From Blautia pseudococcoides (GTDB lineage: Bacteria; Bacillota; Clostridia; Lachnospirales; Lachnospiraceae), in assembly GCF_001689125.2 (NCBI RefSeq), contig NZ_CP015405.2, positions 4,738,501 through 4,802,500 on the forward strand: DNA of 64,000 nt. Reading direction: 5' to 3'. Within the stretch, counting starts at the first letter, position 1; every line of letters starts with the position of its first letter. The notes beneath the pieces were generated by a model, which made no database searches, was not told where the DNA came from, and worked only from the letters and a program-made list of their open reading frames with translations. The position numbers and the translations under genes are program-made. This document shows, piece after piece, positions 27,575 to 37,355 of this stretch.

Positions 27575-28255
27575 ATGGGGAAAAAGATATTTGTTTCATA
27601 TAAGTATGCAGATAGCCAAGTAGAAAACCTGTCAGTTTATGAGAATTCTTCTGTACGAGATTACGTTACAATGTTTGAGGATTTATTAGACCCCTCGGAT
27701 AATATTTATAAGGGCGAAAGTGATGGCGAGGATTTAAGTGTTTTGTCAGAGGAGACCATATGGCAAAAACTGAAAGACAGAATATATGATAGTTCAGTTA
27801 CCGTGGTATTTATATCACCAGGTATGAAAGAAAGTTGGCAAGCTGAAAAAGATCAATGGATACCCTGGGAGATTTCATACTCATTGAAAGAGGTTTCAAG
27901 AAAGAATAAGAATGGAGATGCTGTTACAAGTAGGAGTAATGCAATGATAGCAGTGGTGTTGCCAGATGAGAATGGTTCGTATTCTTATTATTTAGAAAGT
28001 AAGAATTGTTGTGGAAGCGGATGTACAACACATCATACAGATAAGTTGTTTGCAATTATTCGGAAAAATAAATTTAATCTGAAGAATGCAAGTAAGAAAG
28101 TATGTGATACAGGTTCCGTGATTTGGTATGGAGAATTTAGTTATATCAAAGCTGTTAAATGGAGCGATTTTATTAATAATTATAGTACATATATTGAAAG
28201 TGCTTGTGAAAGACAAGATAATATTGATAATTATGAAATATGTAAAGAAGTGTGA
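27575..28255 (+). CDS. TIR-like (DUF1863/ThsB-type) protein
   Basis: 226 residues. It begins KKIFVSYKYADSQV, the start of MTH538/DUF1863 TIR-like domains, the family that includes Thoeris ThsB. VTVVFISPGMKESW and IPWEISYSL fit later TIR-like strands and the W-x-x-x-E helix. It follows the membrane protein by 25 bp. Together with the TIR protein this suggests a signalling anti-phage system; no SIR2 or macro-domain ThsA is nearby, so it is not a standard Thoeris. Confidence 0.72.
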   Translation: MGKKIFVSYKYADSQVENLSVYENSSVRDYVTMFEDLLDPSDNIYKGESDGEDLSVLSEETIWQKLKDRIYDSSVTVVFISPGMKESWQAEKDQWIPWEISYSLKEVSRKNKNGDAVTSRSNAMIAVVLPDENGSYSYYLESKNCCGSGCTTHHTDKLFAIIRKNKFNLKNASKKVCDTGSVIWYGEFSYIKAVKWSDFINNYSTYIESACERQDNIDNYEICKEV

Positions 28256-28278
28256 TGAGAGCTTTTTCCATGAAAAGT

Positions 28279-28298
28279 GACTCTATTTTGGCTCTACT
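28279..28298 (+). repeat. Right end repeat (putative attR)
   Basis: GACTCTATTTTGGCTCTACT, 24 bp after the TIR-like gene, matches the left-end repeat at 17 of 20 positions. A second tandem motif of the same 11-bp architecture, TGACCACGTTTTGACCACATC minus its last base, occurs 190 bp further right (28471-28490) and may be an end of another, older element. Confidence 0.5.
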
Positions 28299-28417
28299 AA
28301 TTTTGAATGATAAAAATCAGGTTGAAAAACATAGAGAATATGATGATAAAAGATATTAAAGTATACCAATAGTATTACAAATCATATTATCCGCACCAGA
28401 GTTTGAATAAAAAAATT

Positions 28418-28462
28418 AAGCCCACAAACCTAGCAACTATGCGGATTTGCGGGCTTTTTATA
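28418..28462. terminator. Intrinsic terminator
   Basis: AAGCCCaCAAA pairs with TTTGcGGGCTT around a 16-base loop, followed by TTTTTA. It lies between the TIR operon and the convergent AbiJ-like gene. Confidence 0.75.
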
Positions 28463-28488
28463 TGCTCTGTGACCACGTTTTGACCACA

Positions 28489-29307
28489 TCATTTTTGGGA
28501 TTGATATATTTTGACTAGTAAGACTATATTAGTAGCAGCTAAATTTAGAGCATACTCCGTAAATTCATCTGATATATTTACAACAGTTGCTCCTTGCCCA
28601 TGACCTGCATTTTTATTTCGTAAAACAGGAAGTCCACTTTCTAAAGTGGTTCTAAGATTGGCAATATGATTATTCATGTAGCTAGGATAAAATGAATTGT
28701 TTTCAAGAATATTAATTAATTTTTTCGCGGTATCATTATTTGGGTCAAATGTGTACTCTTTTTTATCACAAATTGTTTTCATGGTACTTTCAAATGCCTT
28801 TAGTGCTTCCAAAATAGCATTTTTGTTATCGCCTTTTCGACGGTATTCAAATGCTTTACGAAATTCTTCTTCTGCACCATTAAAATCTTCAGAATTTAAT
28901 AAGTACAATGCAGGTTTAATGACAACTCCATGAAGTAATTTGTTATCAATGCGAATAAGTTCACCATTTATATACTCGTAACCTAAATTATTTTGCTTAA
29001 AACGGTAATTTAGTTCTGAAAGAGAATCATCAATTTTTTGGCAATAATCATCATTGTATTTTATTTCTGTTTCTTCCTTCAATCCATTGATAAAATGCCA
29101 TGTGAAGTCTATAAAGTCTAGGAGAAGATCAATTTGAAGTGTTGGCACTTGGAGCAGTGGATTATCTTGAACTTCCAGTATCGGATGAAAGATATAGGAA
29201 AAAAGTTCAAGAACTTTATAAGTGGAAATGGTTCTATAATTGGGGAGTAAGGAAGAGTGTATTTGACACGAAAGATAATAGATAGTTATGCTAAGAATGT
29301 CATACAA
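28489..29307 (-). CDS. STM4504/CBY_0614-like (AbiJ-type C-terminal domain) protein
   Basis: 272 residues. The C-terminal half strongly resembles the STM4504/CBY_0614 family: EFRKAFEYRRKGDNKNAILE, ALKAFESTMKTICDKKEYTF, TLESGLPVLRNKNAGHGQG. This domain also ends some abortive-infection (AbiJ) proteins. The N-terminal 60 residues have little similarity and may be a shortened or frame-damaged version of the usual N-terminal domain. Function is probably defence-related; biochemical role unknown. Confidence 0.68.
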   Translation of the reverse strand: MYDILSITIYYLSCQIHSSLLPNYRTISTYKVLELFSYIFHPILEVQDNPLLQVPTLQIDLLLDFIDFTWHFINGLKEETEIKYNDDYCQKIDDSLSELNYRFKQNNLGYEYINGELIRIDNKLLHGVVIKPALYLLNSEDFNGAEEEFRKAFEYRRKGDNKNAILEALKAFESTMKTICDKKEYTFDPNNDTAKKLINILENNSFYPSYMNNHIANLRTTLESGLPVLRNKNAGHGQGATVVNISDEFTEYALNLAATNIVLLVKIYQSQK

Positions 29308-29601
29308 TTTTTATATTGAGCTATTAGGATAATAGCTTGAGCGGAAGTTTCTACTGTTATTTTTTTATCAAGTGAGAAACTATGAAAAAGATTTTGAGAT
29401 TAAACTTCTTCTATAGTAAAATGGAATGAATCGTTAAAAAATAACTAAATTATCCACATATCACGACCTCGTAAACTTAAGAGAATTTGCTTAGAAATAG
29501 GCAGATTTTTTGATGAAATCTAGACAGAGGTTTATTAAAAGGGTTTACTATAAGATTAATCGATTATATCGATAGTGTTAACATTGGGAATGTTAAGCTT
29601 T

Positions 29602-31060
29602 GGACCTGTTGACAAAAATTAAAGCGAAATGGCTTTCTGTATGGTATATTTATTATTTTAATTGCAGGAGGTCATTTTTTATGATGGAAAAACAAAGTGG
29701 ATAAAGCCATATGGTAATCCTTGACATAGATTCTATGATTCCAGAGAATCATCTTCTAAGACGGATTAAAAACTGTGTAAATTCTGATTTTATAGTACGA
29801 AAAGGCAAGCCTCTATTATTACCATGTTGGCAGAAAATCTATCGATTCCGTTGTTCTGATAAAAATGCTGCTGATTGGTTATCTTTATGGGATCAAATCA
29901 TAGCAGAGACTTGAGGAGGAAGTATCTCTAACTCTTGCGCACCGCTAGTTTTGTGGAAGTGATCTTATACATAGAGTATCGGATTACTCAATTTTTAGCC
30001 AGAATAAAAGAAGACGTTTTCAAGAGACCGATATATTCTGGGAAATTTTTAATGAGATTGTACTGAAGGGTATAGAGTTTGGAATTGTATCCGGAAAAAT
30101 CGGTGTTGCTGATGATGGTTCATTCCTTCCGTCCAATGTATCCTGGGATATTCATCATGAGGCAGTTGAAACGGTCCAACGTTCCACTGTTAAATATATG
30201 GAAGAACTAGAAGCAGAGTTTTTCGTCCGTGCCTGGTTATAAAGAACCGGAGAATGTAAAAAAATTAAAAAGCTGGACGAATCTAGAGAGTGGTTATATC
30301 CAACAGGCTCGTAAAATGGGGCTAGATTATCTGGTGGAGATGACGGTGGATATCAGTCGTGGTATTAGCTTGTTATCCTGCTAACCAGAGGGAAGGTGAT
30401 ATTATCTTGGAACATTTGAAAGGACAGCCTTGTAAATATCAGGAAATTGGATCAGATGGCGGATATGATATAGGCGCAGTATACAGATGGTTGGAGTTAT
30501 TAGAAATTCATAGTTATACAGCTATCCGTGAATATCAGAACAATGTAATGAAAAAAAGGATTCTGTTATGAGGAAGAAACAGATTGCTTTGTAGGTAGAT
30601 AGGGAGAATATTTAGCATTTCAGAAATTAATTTATAAAAAGTCAACGCAGAACTATTACCGTTTATATAGCCGTTCAAAAAAGGAATGTAAAAACTGCCC
30701 GGATTTTTCAGCTTGTGCCACAGATCTCGGTACGGTCAGAATAAATGCGAGTGCTTATTATCCCTCTTTTTATCGAAATGGCAAGAAAGTAGGAACCAGT
30801 GATTATCTGAGGGTCATGCGGCTTAGGAAGATATGGGCCGAAGGAACATTCGCAGTTTTAAAACGAGAACATAAATTGAATAAAATCCAGAAAAGAGGCC
30901 TTCAGAAAGCGACAGAAGAATGCCTCTTATCAGCAACGGCATTAAATCTAAAGCGACTGGTAAAAACGGTTTGAATAACCGAATTTACCAGTCGTTTTAT
31001 GGCATTTCAAAAAATCATGCGGAAAGAAACACTGAAAAAGTGAGTTTGTCAACAGGTCCC
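29602..31060 (+). mobile_element. Decayed IS1182-type insertion sequence (about 1.46 kb)
   Basis: Terminal inverted repeats GGACCTGTTGACAAA at 29602 and its complement TTTGTCAACAGGTCC ending at 31059 define the element. The inside holds a broken transposase gene. I see no clear target-site duplication. Confidence 0.8.
29681..30974 (+). pseudogene. IS1182-family transposase, multiply broken
   Basis: Fragments of one transposase in several frames: N-terminal IDSMIPENHLLRRIKNCVNS after an early stop, a middle DDE region (ISRGISLL, GQPCKYQEIGSDGGYD), and a C-terminal YYRLYRSKKECKNCPDF ... RLRKIWAEGTFAVLKREHKL ... ALNLKRLVKTV. At least four stops or frameshifts separate them. Inactive. Confidence 0.82.
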
Positions 31061-31208
31061 AAAAAGTCTGTAAATAGGATTCTTCTATGATAGGATTTGG
31101 TGGAATGCTTAGAAATTGTACATTCCACCTTTGTGTTATATATACCATCCAGAGGATGGCACGTCAATAGCAGGCGGATTTTTCCCCTGTTTTAACCAAG
31201 CTGTTCTT

Positions 31209-32449
31209 TTATTCTGGAAGCCGTCTCTTATACATGATATTCAGTTCGCCGTAGACCTGGCCTCAGTTCCGGATAGTAGTGGTCCATCTTTTAGTGGTTT
31301 CGATGGTTGCCAGATATAATGCCTTCAGCAAAGCCGTATCACTTGGAAATACGCTTCTTTGCTGATTTAATCTCCGATATATGGAATTCAAGGATTCTGT
31401 GGCATTGGTTGTATATATGACATTTGGGACGGTTGCTGAAAATTTGAAAATCGGAGAAATCGCATCCCAGTTATCTTTGCAGCATTTCATGGAATTCGGA
31501 TATTTTGGTGTCCATTTCTCTGTTAACTTTTCAAGTGCTGCAAGAGTTCTCTTTTCATCTGATGCCTGATAGATGGTTTTCAAATCTGTTGCGAATGCTT
31601 TTCTGTCTTTATCCGGAATATATTTCGGTGTGTTTCTTACCTGATGGACAATGCAGCGCTGGTATTCTGTTTTGGGGAAGTCAGCTGTGGTGGCTTCTTT
31701 GCTCCCGGTTAGTCCGTCGGCACAAAGAATCAGGATATCTTTTACACCCCCGATTTTTTAACTTATTTAGAATAGCTAGCCAGCATTTAGGGCTTTCGTT
31801 ATCGCCGACCTGAATAGTAAGAACTTTTTTGTCTTCTGTCTTGATCCCTAAGATCACATATGCCGCCAGTTTGCGGATTACTCCATTTCCCGAACGGAAT
31901 AGTGGATCGCATTGATAAAAAGAATTGGATATACTTCATCTAGGGGGGGCGGTTCTGCCAGTCTTTGATCTGGGGAAGAATCTTATCTGTCACATCAGAA
32001 ATAAATCCTTCCGAAGTTTCAAAATTGTAAATATCTTCAATTGTTTCAGAAATCTGTCTGGTGGTCATTCCCTTAGCATACATGGAAATGATATTCTGAT
32101 CAATATCTGAAATATCTTTCTGATGCTTCTTTACGACTTGAGGCTAGAATGTGGATTTTCGATCCTGAGGGACCTCGATTTCCATGGAACAATAACTGCT
32201 GTTTATATGTTTGCGTTTGTAATTATCTCGATCATTATCGTTATCGGAACGCTCAGATTTTTAATATCCGAGATGATCATTCATTTCTGCTTCCATCATT
32301 TCTTTAATTGTTCCGCCCAGAAGATCTTTCAGAGCATCCTGAATATCTTCGGCTGTCTGAATATCGTATTCCTCCAGAAACTGACGGATAATGTTACGTT
32401 TTCTTTCTGTCATTTGTACCCGATGTACGGGTTTCTTCTGTTTTGCCAT
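31209..32449 (-). pseudogene. IS256-family (Mutator) transposase, broken
   Basis: The N-terminus reads TERKRNIIRQFLEEYDIQTA then EMMEAEMNDHLGY, the standard IS256 start. The C-terminus reads FSATVPNVIYTTNATESLNS then RWTTTIRN, GQVYGELNIMY and a final LPE stop. Several frame breaks lie in between (around 31750, 31940 and 32260). Inactive. Confidence 0.82.
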
Positions 32450-32473
32450 AATAAAAGGTTCTCCTACTACAAT

Positions 32474-32523
32474 ACAAATATGGTTAGTTATGTAATAAAC
32501 CAGTTACATACTAACCATATTTG
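32474..32523. repeat. Near-perfect long inverted repeat
   Basis: Arms CAAATATGGTTAGT-t-ATGTAA and TTACATACTAACCATATTTG pair over 20 bp with one bulged base and a 9-base loop. It lies 25 bp before the IS256 transposase start and is probably the element's terminal structure or a small palindromic repeat. Confidence 0.65.
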
Positions 32524-32742
32524 TTACTGAAGCTGTTAGAATGAAAGAGCAATGGTATAACATGGCTCTCCTTGGATATATCGTCCTCATCATAGTCTGT
32601 TAACTAGCTCTCATTCACAGCGTTCGTTTTATGCAGGCTGAACTAGCATATGATACGTTCGTGTCACACCACAGTAGATTGAACAGGTAATGAGTAAAAC
32701 AGGTATGTTACCATTGTAATAATTATTAGGAGTGACGAATCT

Positions 32743-33415
32743 ATGAATGCAGTAGGTATTGATGTTTCTAAAGGTAAGAGCATGATCGCGATTCTGCACC
32801 CATACGGAGAGGGTATTTTGTTTCCATTCGAGGTCCATTATACGGTAAGTGTATCCGTTCACTCATTGACTTAATTTGATGAATGAAACAGATGCGAAAC
32901 TTCCCGAATATCCTGTTGTTATGACAATGAAAGGTGTTGGCTCATCCCTTGGTACTCAACTAATAGCCGAGATTGGAGATGTTACACGTTTTACTCAGAA
33001 AAGTGTCATCACTGCATTTGCAGGTATCGATCCTAGTGTAAATTAATTTGGTGTTTATGTGCAAAAAGTGTTCATGCATCCAAACGAGGCTCTACTGAAC
33101 TTCGGAAAACCCTCTTTCAAGTCATGGATTGCCTAATAAAAACTTAGACGCAAAATGATCCGGTATATTTGTTTATGAATAAAAATGTTCAGAGGGCAAA
33201 AAAGGACTACGTTTATACGACGGCAGGCGCAAATAAGTTTCTTCGTGCCTCCACGCCGAGCAGAAGAGTGCGTGCTTGTGACTGGCTACAGGAGATATTT
33301 TTTCTCTTATTTTAAGATATTGTCTTAAAGCTGTTTCTATCTATACTAAAATAAATATGAGTATCCCAGTCTCAATGTCTATGTTGTTCGGTGAAACAAT
33401 TGATAATTATTTAGA
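32743..33415 (+). pseudogene. IS110-family transposase relic
   Basis: It begins MNAVGIDVSKGKSMIAILHP, the DEDD-type N-terminus of IS110 transposases, behind AGGAGTG. The middle is deleted, and the transposase_20 region follows in another frame: MKGVGSSLGTQLIAEIGDVT, then TAFAGIDPSVN and a stop, then fragments to about 33400. It differs from the intact IS110 at 49.6 kb. Confidence 0.72.
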
Positions 33416-34664
33416 ATAAAAAAATCTCACCGATATAAAGCTGCTAACGCCCCGCATAGCGGCTCTGGTCCTATCCATTCTTTCTATTCAGTTTGTCCAT
33501 CCGTTTCTAGTGTGTTTCTTTGCTGTTATGTACAATAGGATTTTCATTTGGAGACAATTTTTTATGGTATTATTCAATATTGTATTCGCCAAGATGCAAT
33601 TAGGACATAGCTATATTCTCCATGCAACTAATGAATAGTCAAAACAATCCAAGATCTTCGAAAGATATACTTTTTTCTGAAGGAATAGCAAACTCAATAA
33701 TATCCGATAACTATTTAATACCATGTCGCTTACAGAGAAAGCCCTTTCTATTTTATTCAAAACAGGTGATGTGCTTTCATCTGCATAGGAATCATATTTT
33801 ACCATTCTTTTTTTCTTTTACTACCCAATTTTCTTCCTTCTTAATCTGCGCATAGTCTTTTTGGAAACGATTATATCTCCCCGTTTAATTTAGAAAATGT
33901 ATTATACGGTAACAAGATCTTTTTTTAGTTTCAGCAAACAATTCTTTGATATGTATTTAATGAAAATAAATTTGCATAGTTGAAGCAGCACTTTTTTCTG
34001 ATAGTAATCACTGCAGTTTTTCGAACAGTAACAGCAGTGAATATTCAAGGCATCGATGATTATTGCTTCGTCCGGTCGTTGAGAACTGTCTGATTGGTGC
34101 TGTGTCTTTTTTTACACGTTAATTGTTTTTTTCAAAATTCGTATTTCAAGTATTTGTTTCTAAGACTATTCTATTTCATAAGAAGAAACAGTGGATTTTT
34201 CCTGAGTAATGTTTTGATAAAGTCTTTGAAAAAATACTTTTATAACTCATAAGATCTAATATATTTTTGCAGAAGTTTTGCGTATCATTGGCAAATATCG
34301 ACTCTACTATAGACAATATCTTCTGATACATATTTTATACTCCACTTTGTTTAAAACAACGCTTGATTAAATGAAGTTTAATATCTAGAGCAGGATTTCG
34401 TATATGCTTTGGAGGATTTGAAAACCGAGAGAGTTTTCTCTTTGGAATATGTAAAGGCTCCTTTCAGAACCTTATAGTAGTCTGGATTTTTGTCCGATTC
34501 CGTTTCCGATTTGTTGTTGTAATCCTATGAAAAAGAGTGATTTTGTCTACTTTAATTTTTGTACTATATGATTATCAATTTATAGGGACAATATAATGCA
34601 AGTTAAGACAATTTTAGTATTTTAGATGTGATTAAGTGTATATTAGATACAAAAGGACGTGATA
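33416..34664. other. AT-rich region without recognisable genes
   Basis: About 1.25 kb. Short open frames exist on both strands but none has a ribosome-binding site or recognisable motif. A TATAAT at 34592-34597 lies 68 bp before the first biosynthetic gene and may be its -10 box; the matching -35 is weak. Confidence 0.5.
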
Positions 34665-35375
34665 ATGATGAAAGTCAAACAAAAAATGATTAAAAAAATT
34701 TATTATCAAAATATTATTATTGCTATTGTGCAAATTTTTCAGTATTCACCAGAGATTACTGCGTTAAATTTCAAAAAATATTTGACGAAATCAGAAGAAA
34801 ATGAATTTAATGCATTAACATCAGAAATCAAGAAGAAAAGCTATGTTTTAGGAAGATATACGGCAAAACAAACAATTTCTCTGTTAATTAGAGATAAAAA
34901 TTTAAGAGATATTGAAATAACGAAAGGAATATTAGGACAACCTGTAGTACACATTAAAAGCAAAAAAAATGTCGAAATTAGTATTTCTCATGAAAGGGAT
35001 GTATATGCAAGCGTAGCTTTTTTATATGAGTTCCCATTTGGAATTGATATAGAAAGAGTGACACATAAAAATTTAGCAGTGCTTATTAGATGTTCGTCGA
35101 AAGAAGAAAGATTAAATGTTAAATATTTAGAGATGACTTCAATAGAAAGTTTAACGCTTTTATGGACAACGAAAGAGGCCTTGTCAAAAATATTAAAGAC
35201 AGGATTAACACTTCCTTTTTGGTTTTATGAGATAAAGGGGTGCAATTTTGTAGCCAATAATCATATTGTAAGTAGTTATAAATATTTTAGCCAATATATT
35301 TCCATTAGTTTTGTTATCAAGGATTTCATATGTACTTTTACCTGTCCTCATCTTAAAAATATACATATTGAATAA
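34665..35375 (+). CDS. 4'-phosphopantetheinyl transferase (Sfp-type)
   Basis: 236 residues. Activates carrier proteins by moving 4'-phosphopantetheine from CoA to a conserved Ser. The family motifs are GIDIERV (Mg-binding Asp and Glu) and LLWTTKEALSK (W-x-x-K-E-A). It should serve the ACP at 45068 and the ACP domain fused to the glycosyltransferase at 42630. AAAGGA lies upstream of two ATGs (34665 and 34668); either may be used. First gene of the cluster. Confidence 0.88.
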   Translation: MMKVKQKMIKKIYYQNIIIAIVQIFQYSPEITALNFKKYLTKSEENEFNALTSEIKKKSYVLGRYTAKQTISLLIRDKNLRDIEITKGILGQPVVHIKSKKNVEISISHERDVYASVAFLYEFPFGIDIERVTHKNLAVLIRCSSKEERLNVKYLEMTSIESLTLLWTTKEALSKILKTGLTLPFWFYEIKGCNFVANNHIVSSYKYFSQYISISFVIKDFICTFTCPHLKNIHIE

Positions 35376-35405
35376 ATGTAATTTGGGAAAAAGAGGTTAT
35401 ATGTT

Positions 35406-36269
35406 ATGAAAGTTTTAATTACGGGTGTTAATGGTTTCATAGGTAAATGTTTAGCGGATTATCTATATAAAAAGGGAATTTTTGTTCATGGGATTGGGTT
35501 GCAAAAGGCCTCAATTGGATATACTCACAAATATTATCAAATTGACGTTAGAAGAAGCTTCTATATTAATGAAGAGTATGATTATGTTATTCATTTAGCT
35601 GGAATTAGTCGTACGAATGTTAACGTTAATTATGACTTTAAAGCTATCAAAGAAAACAATATTGATGGTATAAAAAATACTATACATTCATGTAAATTTA
35701 ATAAATTTATCTTTGTATCTACCTCATTAATCTATAAAACAGATAGTAAATATATAGATGAAAACTCAAAATTAACACGTGATACTATGTATAAAAACTC
35801 AAAATATATTGCTGAAAAGATATTAAGAGAAAAAGTGGATGCCAATCATTATATTATTTTAAGACCAGTAAATATTATAGGGCCAACACAAAAAAATGTT
35901 GCATTAGTTCCAGTTGTATTTGAACAAGCAGTTAATAATAAACTAATCGATATATTTGTACCATATAATAAAAATATGCAGTTTTTGCATGTTAACGATT
36001 TTTGTAGGCTAATAGAGCGTATTCTATTTAGTGATATATCTGGTATATATAACGTAGCATCTAAGGAAGTTATTGAAATTGGTAGACTTGTAGAAGAAAT
36101 AGTAGAGATAACAAAGTCTAAATCTGTAATACTTAATAGTGAGCGAAAGAGTATAGAACTCAATAGCATAATTATCGGAGAAAAAATAAAGAAAGAATTG
36201 AATTGGAGTGAAAATATTAGTATATCAGAGATGCTAATGGAATTTTACAACAAAAAATATAGGATATGA
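35406..36269 (+). CDS. NAD-dependent epimerase/dehydratase (extended SDR)
   Basis: 287 residues. N-terminal Rossmann motif GVNGFIGKCLADYL, the family HLAGISR segment, and catalytic YKNSK (YxxxK). Such enzymes epimerise, dehydrate or reduce nucleotide sugars. In this cluster it probably works on the sugar nucleotide used by the AHBA branch or the glycosyltransferases. Separated from the next gene by 15 bp. Confidence 0.85.
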   Translation: MKVLITGVNGFIGKCLADYLYKKGIFVHGIGLQKASIGYTHKYYQIDVRRSFYINEEYDYVIHLAGISRTNVNVNYDFKAIKENNIDGIKNTIHSCKFNKFIFVSTSLIYKTDSKYIDENSKLTRDTMYKNSKYIAEKILREKVDANHYIILRPVNIIGPTQKNVALVPVVFEQAVNNKLIDIFVPYNKNMQFLHVNDFCRLIERILFSDISGIYNVASKEVIEIGRLVEEIVEITKSKSVILNSERKSIELNSIIIGEKIKKELNWSENISISEMLMEFYNKKYRI

Positions 36270-36284
36270 TTAAAAAGGTGAAAT

Positions 36285-37355
36285 ATGATAAAGATAGGAA
36301 TTATAGGTTGTGGCTGGATAGCAGAAAAGGCTCATATTACAACCGTACAAGAAATACCAGATGCTATAGTTTATGGTATTTATGATGATAATCATCAAAA
36401 AGCGAAAGAAGTAGCTGGAAGAAATATGATATCTAAAATATATAATAATATTTATGAATTATTAGAATCAGAGATTGATGCAGTTATAATATGTACACCT
36501 AATATTACACATTCATATTATTGTAATATGGCATTAAAGTATAATAAACATGTATTGTGTGAAAAACCAATCGCATTGAATAGTAGAACTTATTTAAGTA
36601 CCGTAAAGTTAGCAAGAGATAGGAATAAACTGTTGATATCTGGATTCGTAAATAGGTATAGAAATGATATCATTGAATTGTCAAATGTAGTTGAACAGTT
36701 TAACTTAGGAAAACTTAATTGTATTAAAGCAAAATGGCTTCGAAGGGACGGAATACCAAGGCCTGGAACATGGATTACGAATAAAAAAATGGCAGGTGGA
36801 GGTGTTTTGGTAGATCTTGGGTCACATGTGTTAGACATTGTGGGAAGATTTATGAAAAACCCTGAAATAGAATTAATAAATGTAGATTGTGTTAGACAAT
36901 CTCATGGAAAAAAGGGAGCTAAATGGTGTGATTATGATGTAAAGCAGGGGTTTGATTTTGATGTTGAGACATATATCAAATTTAAAATTTCTTATTTAAA
37001 AAGGATTTATGCCGAACTGGAATTGAGCTGGGATAGCGATATTATGGAAGATTGTACTATATTTGACCTATATTATGATTTGGGGCATATTAGGCTGAAC
37101 ACGATATTTGGTTTTAGTAACAATTACAGTAGACAATATGACATGTTAGAAATAGATAGTGAGTCTGAAATAAGAAGAATTATATTTGATAGAAAGCGTA
37201 ATGAAGCCATGAATGCATTTAAAAATCAGACAAGTTATTTTGTTAAAGCGATAAAAGAGAATAGATATAATAAAGTATATCCAAATGATGCTTTATTTAC
37301 TATTAAAACGATTGAAATGATATATAAATCAATAGGGAGTGTTGTATATGATTAA
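36285..37355 (+). CDS. Gfo/Idh/MocA oxidoreductase, RifL-like candidate
   Basis: 356 residues. Rossmann motif GIIGCGWIAEKAH and family motif EKPIAL; the substrate domain has GGGVLVDLGSHVLDIVG. In AHBA clusters the equivalent, RifL, oxidises the C3 hydroxyl of UDP-glucose before transamination; Bacillus NtdC does the same on glucose-6-phosphate for kanosamine. Gene order with a kinase, aminotransferase and phosphatase supports that role here. Its 3' end overlaps the kinase start by 8 bp. Confidence 0.82.
   Translation: MIKIGIIGCGWIAEKAHITTVQEIPDAIVYGIYDDNHQKAKEVAGRNMISKIYNNIYELLESEIDAVIICTPNITHSYYCNMALKYNKHVLCEKPIALNSRTYLSTVKLARDRNKLLISGFVNRYRNDIIELSNVVEQFNLGKLNCIKAKWLRRDGIPRPGTWITNKKMAGGGVLVDLGSHVLDIVGRFMKNPEIELINVDCVRQSHGKKGAKWCDYDVKQGFDFDVETYIKFKISYLKRIYAELELSWDSDIMEDCTIFDLYYDLGHIRLNTIFGFSNNYSRQYDMLEIDSESEIRRIIFDRKRNEAMNAFKNQTSYFVKAIKENRYNKVYPNDALFTIKTIEMIYKSIGSVVYD

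Larger units (their letters stand above)
16422..28298 (+). mobile_element. Mobilizable integrated element downstream of guaA (about 11.9 kb)
   Basis: The segment contains a tyrosine integrase, excisionase-like protein, XRE repressor with operators, MobC-like protein, RepA-like ATPase, oriT-like DNA, relaxase and tnpV relic, flanked by imperfect direct repeats at 16422-16441 and 28279-28298. It lacks type IV secretion genes, so it would need a helper conjugative element. Base composition is lower in GC than the guaA side. The exact ends are inferred from the repeats and the gene boundaries. Confidence 0.7.

Noticed and set aside
25900-28255. Standard Thoeris system.
   Set aside because: No SIR2- or macro-domain ThsA is present; only TIR-type and membrane proteins are seen.
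33611-33805. 64-codon minus-strand frame in the AT-rich gap.
   Set aside because: No ribosome-binding site, motif or neighbour supports it.
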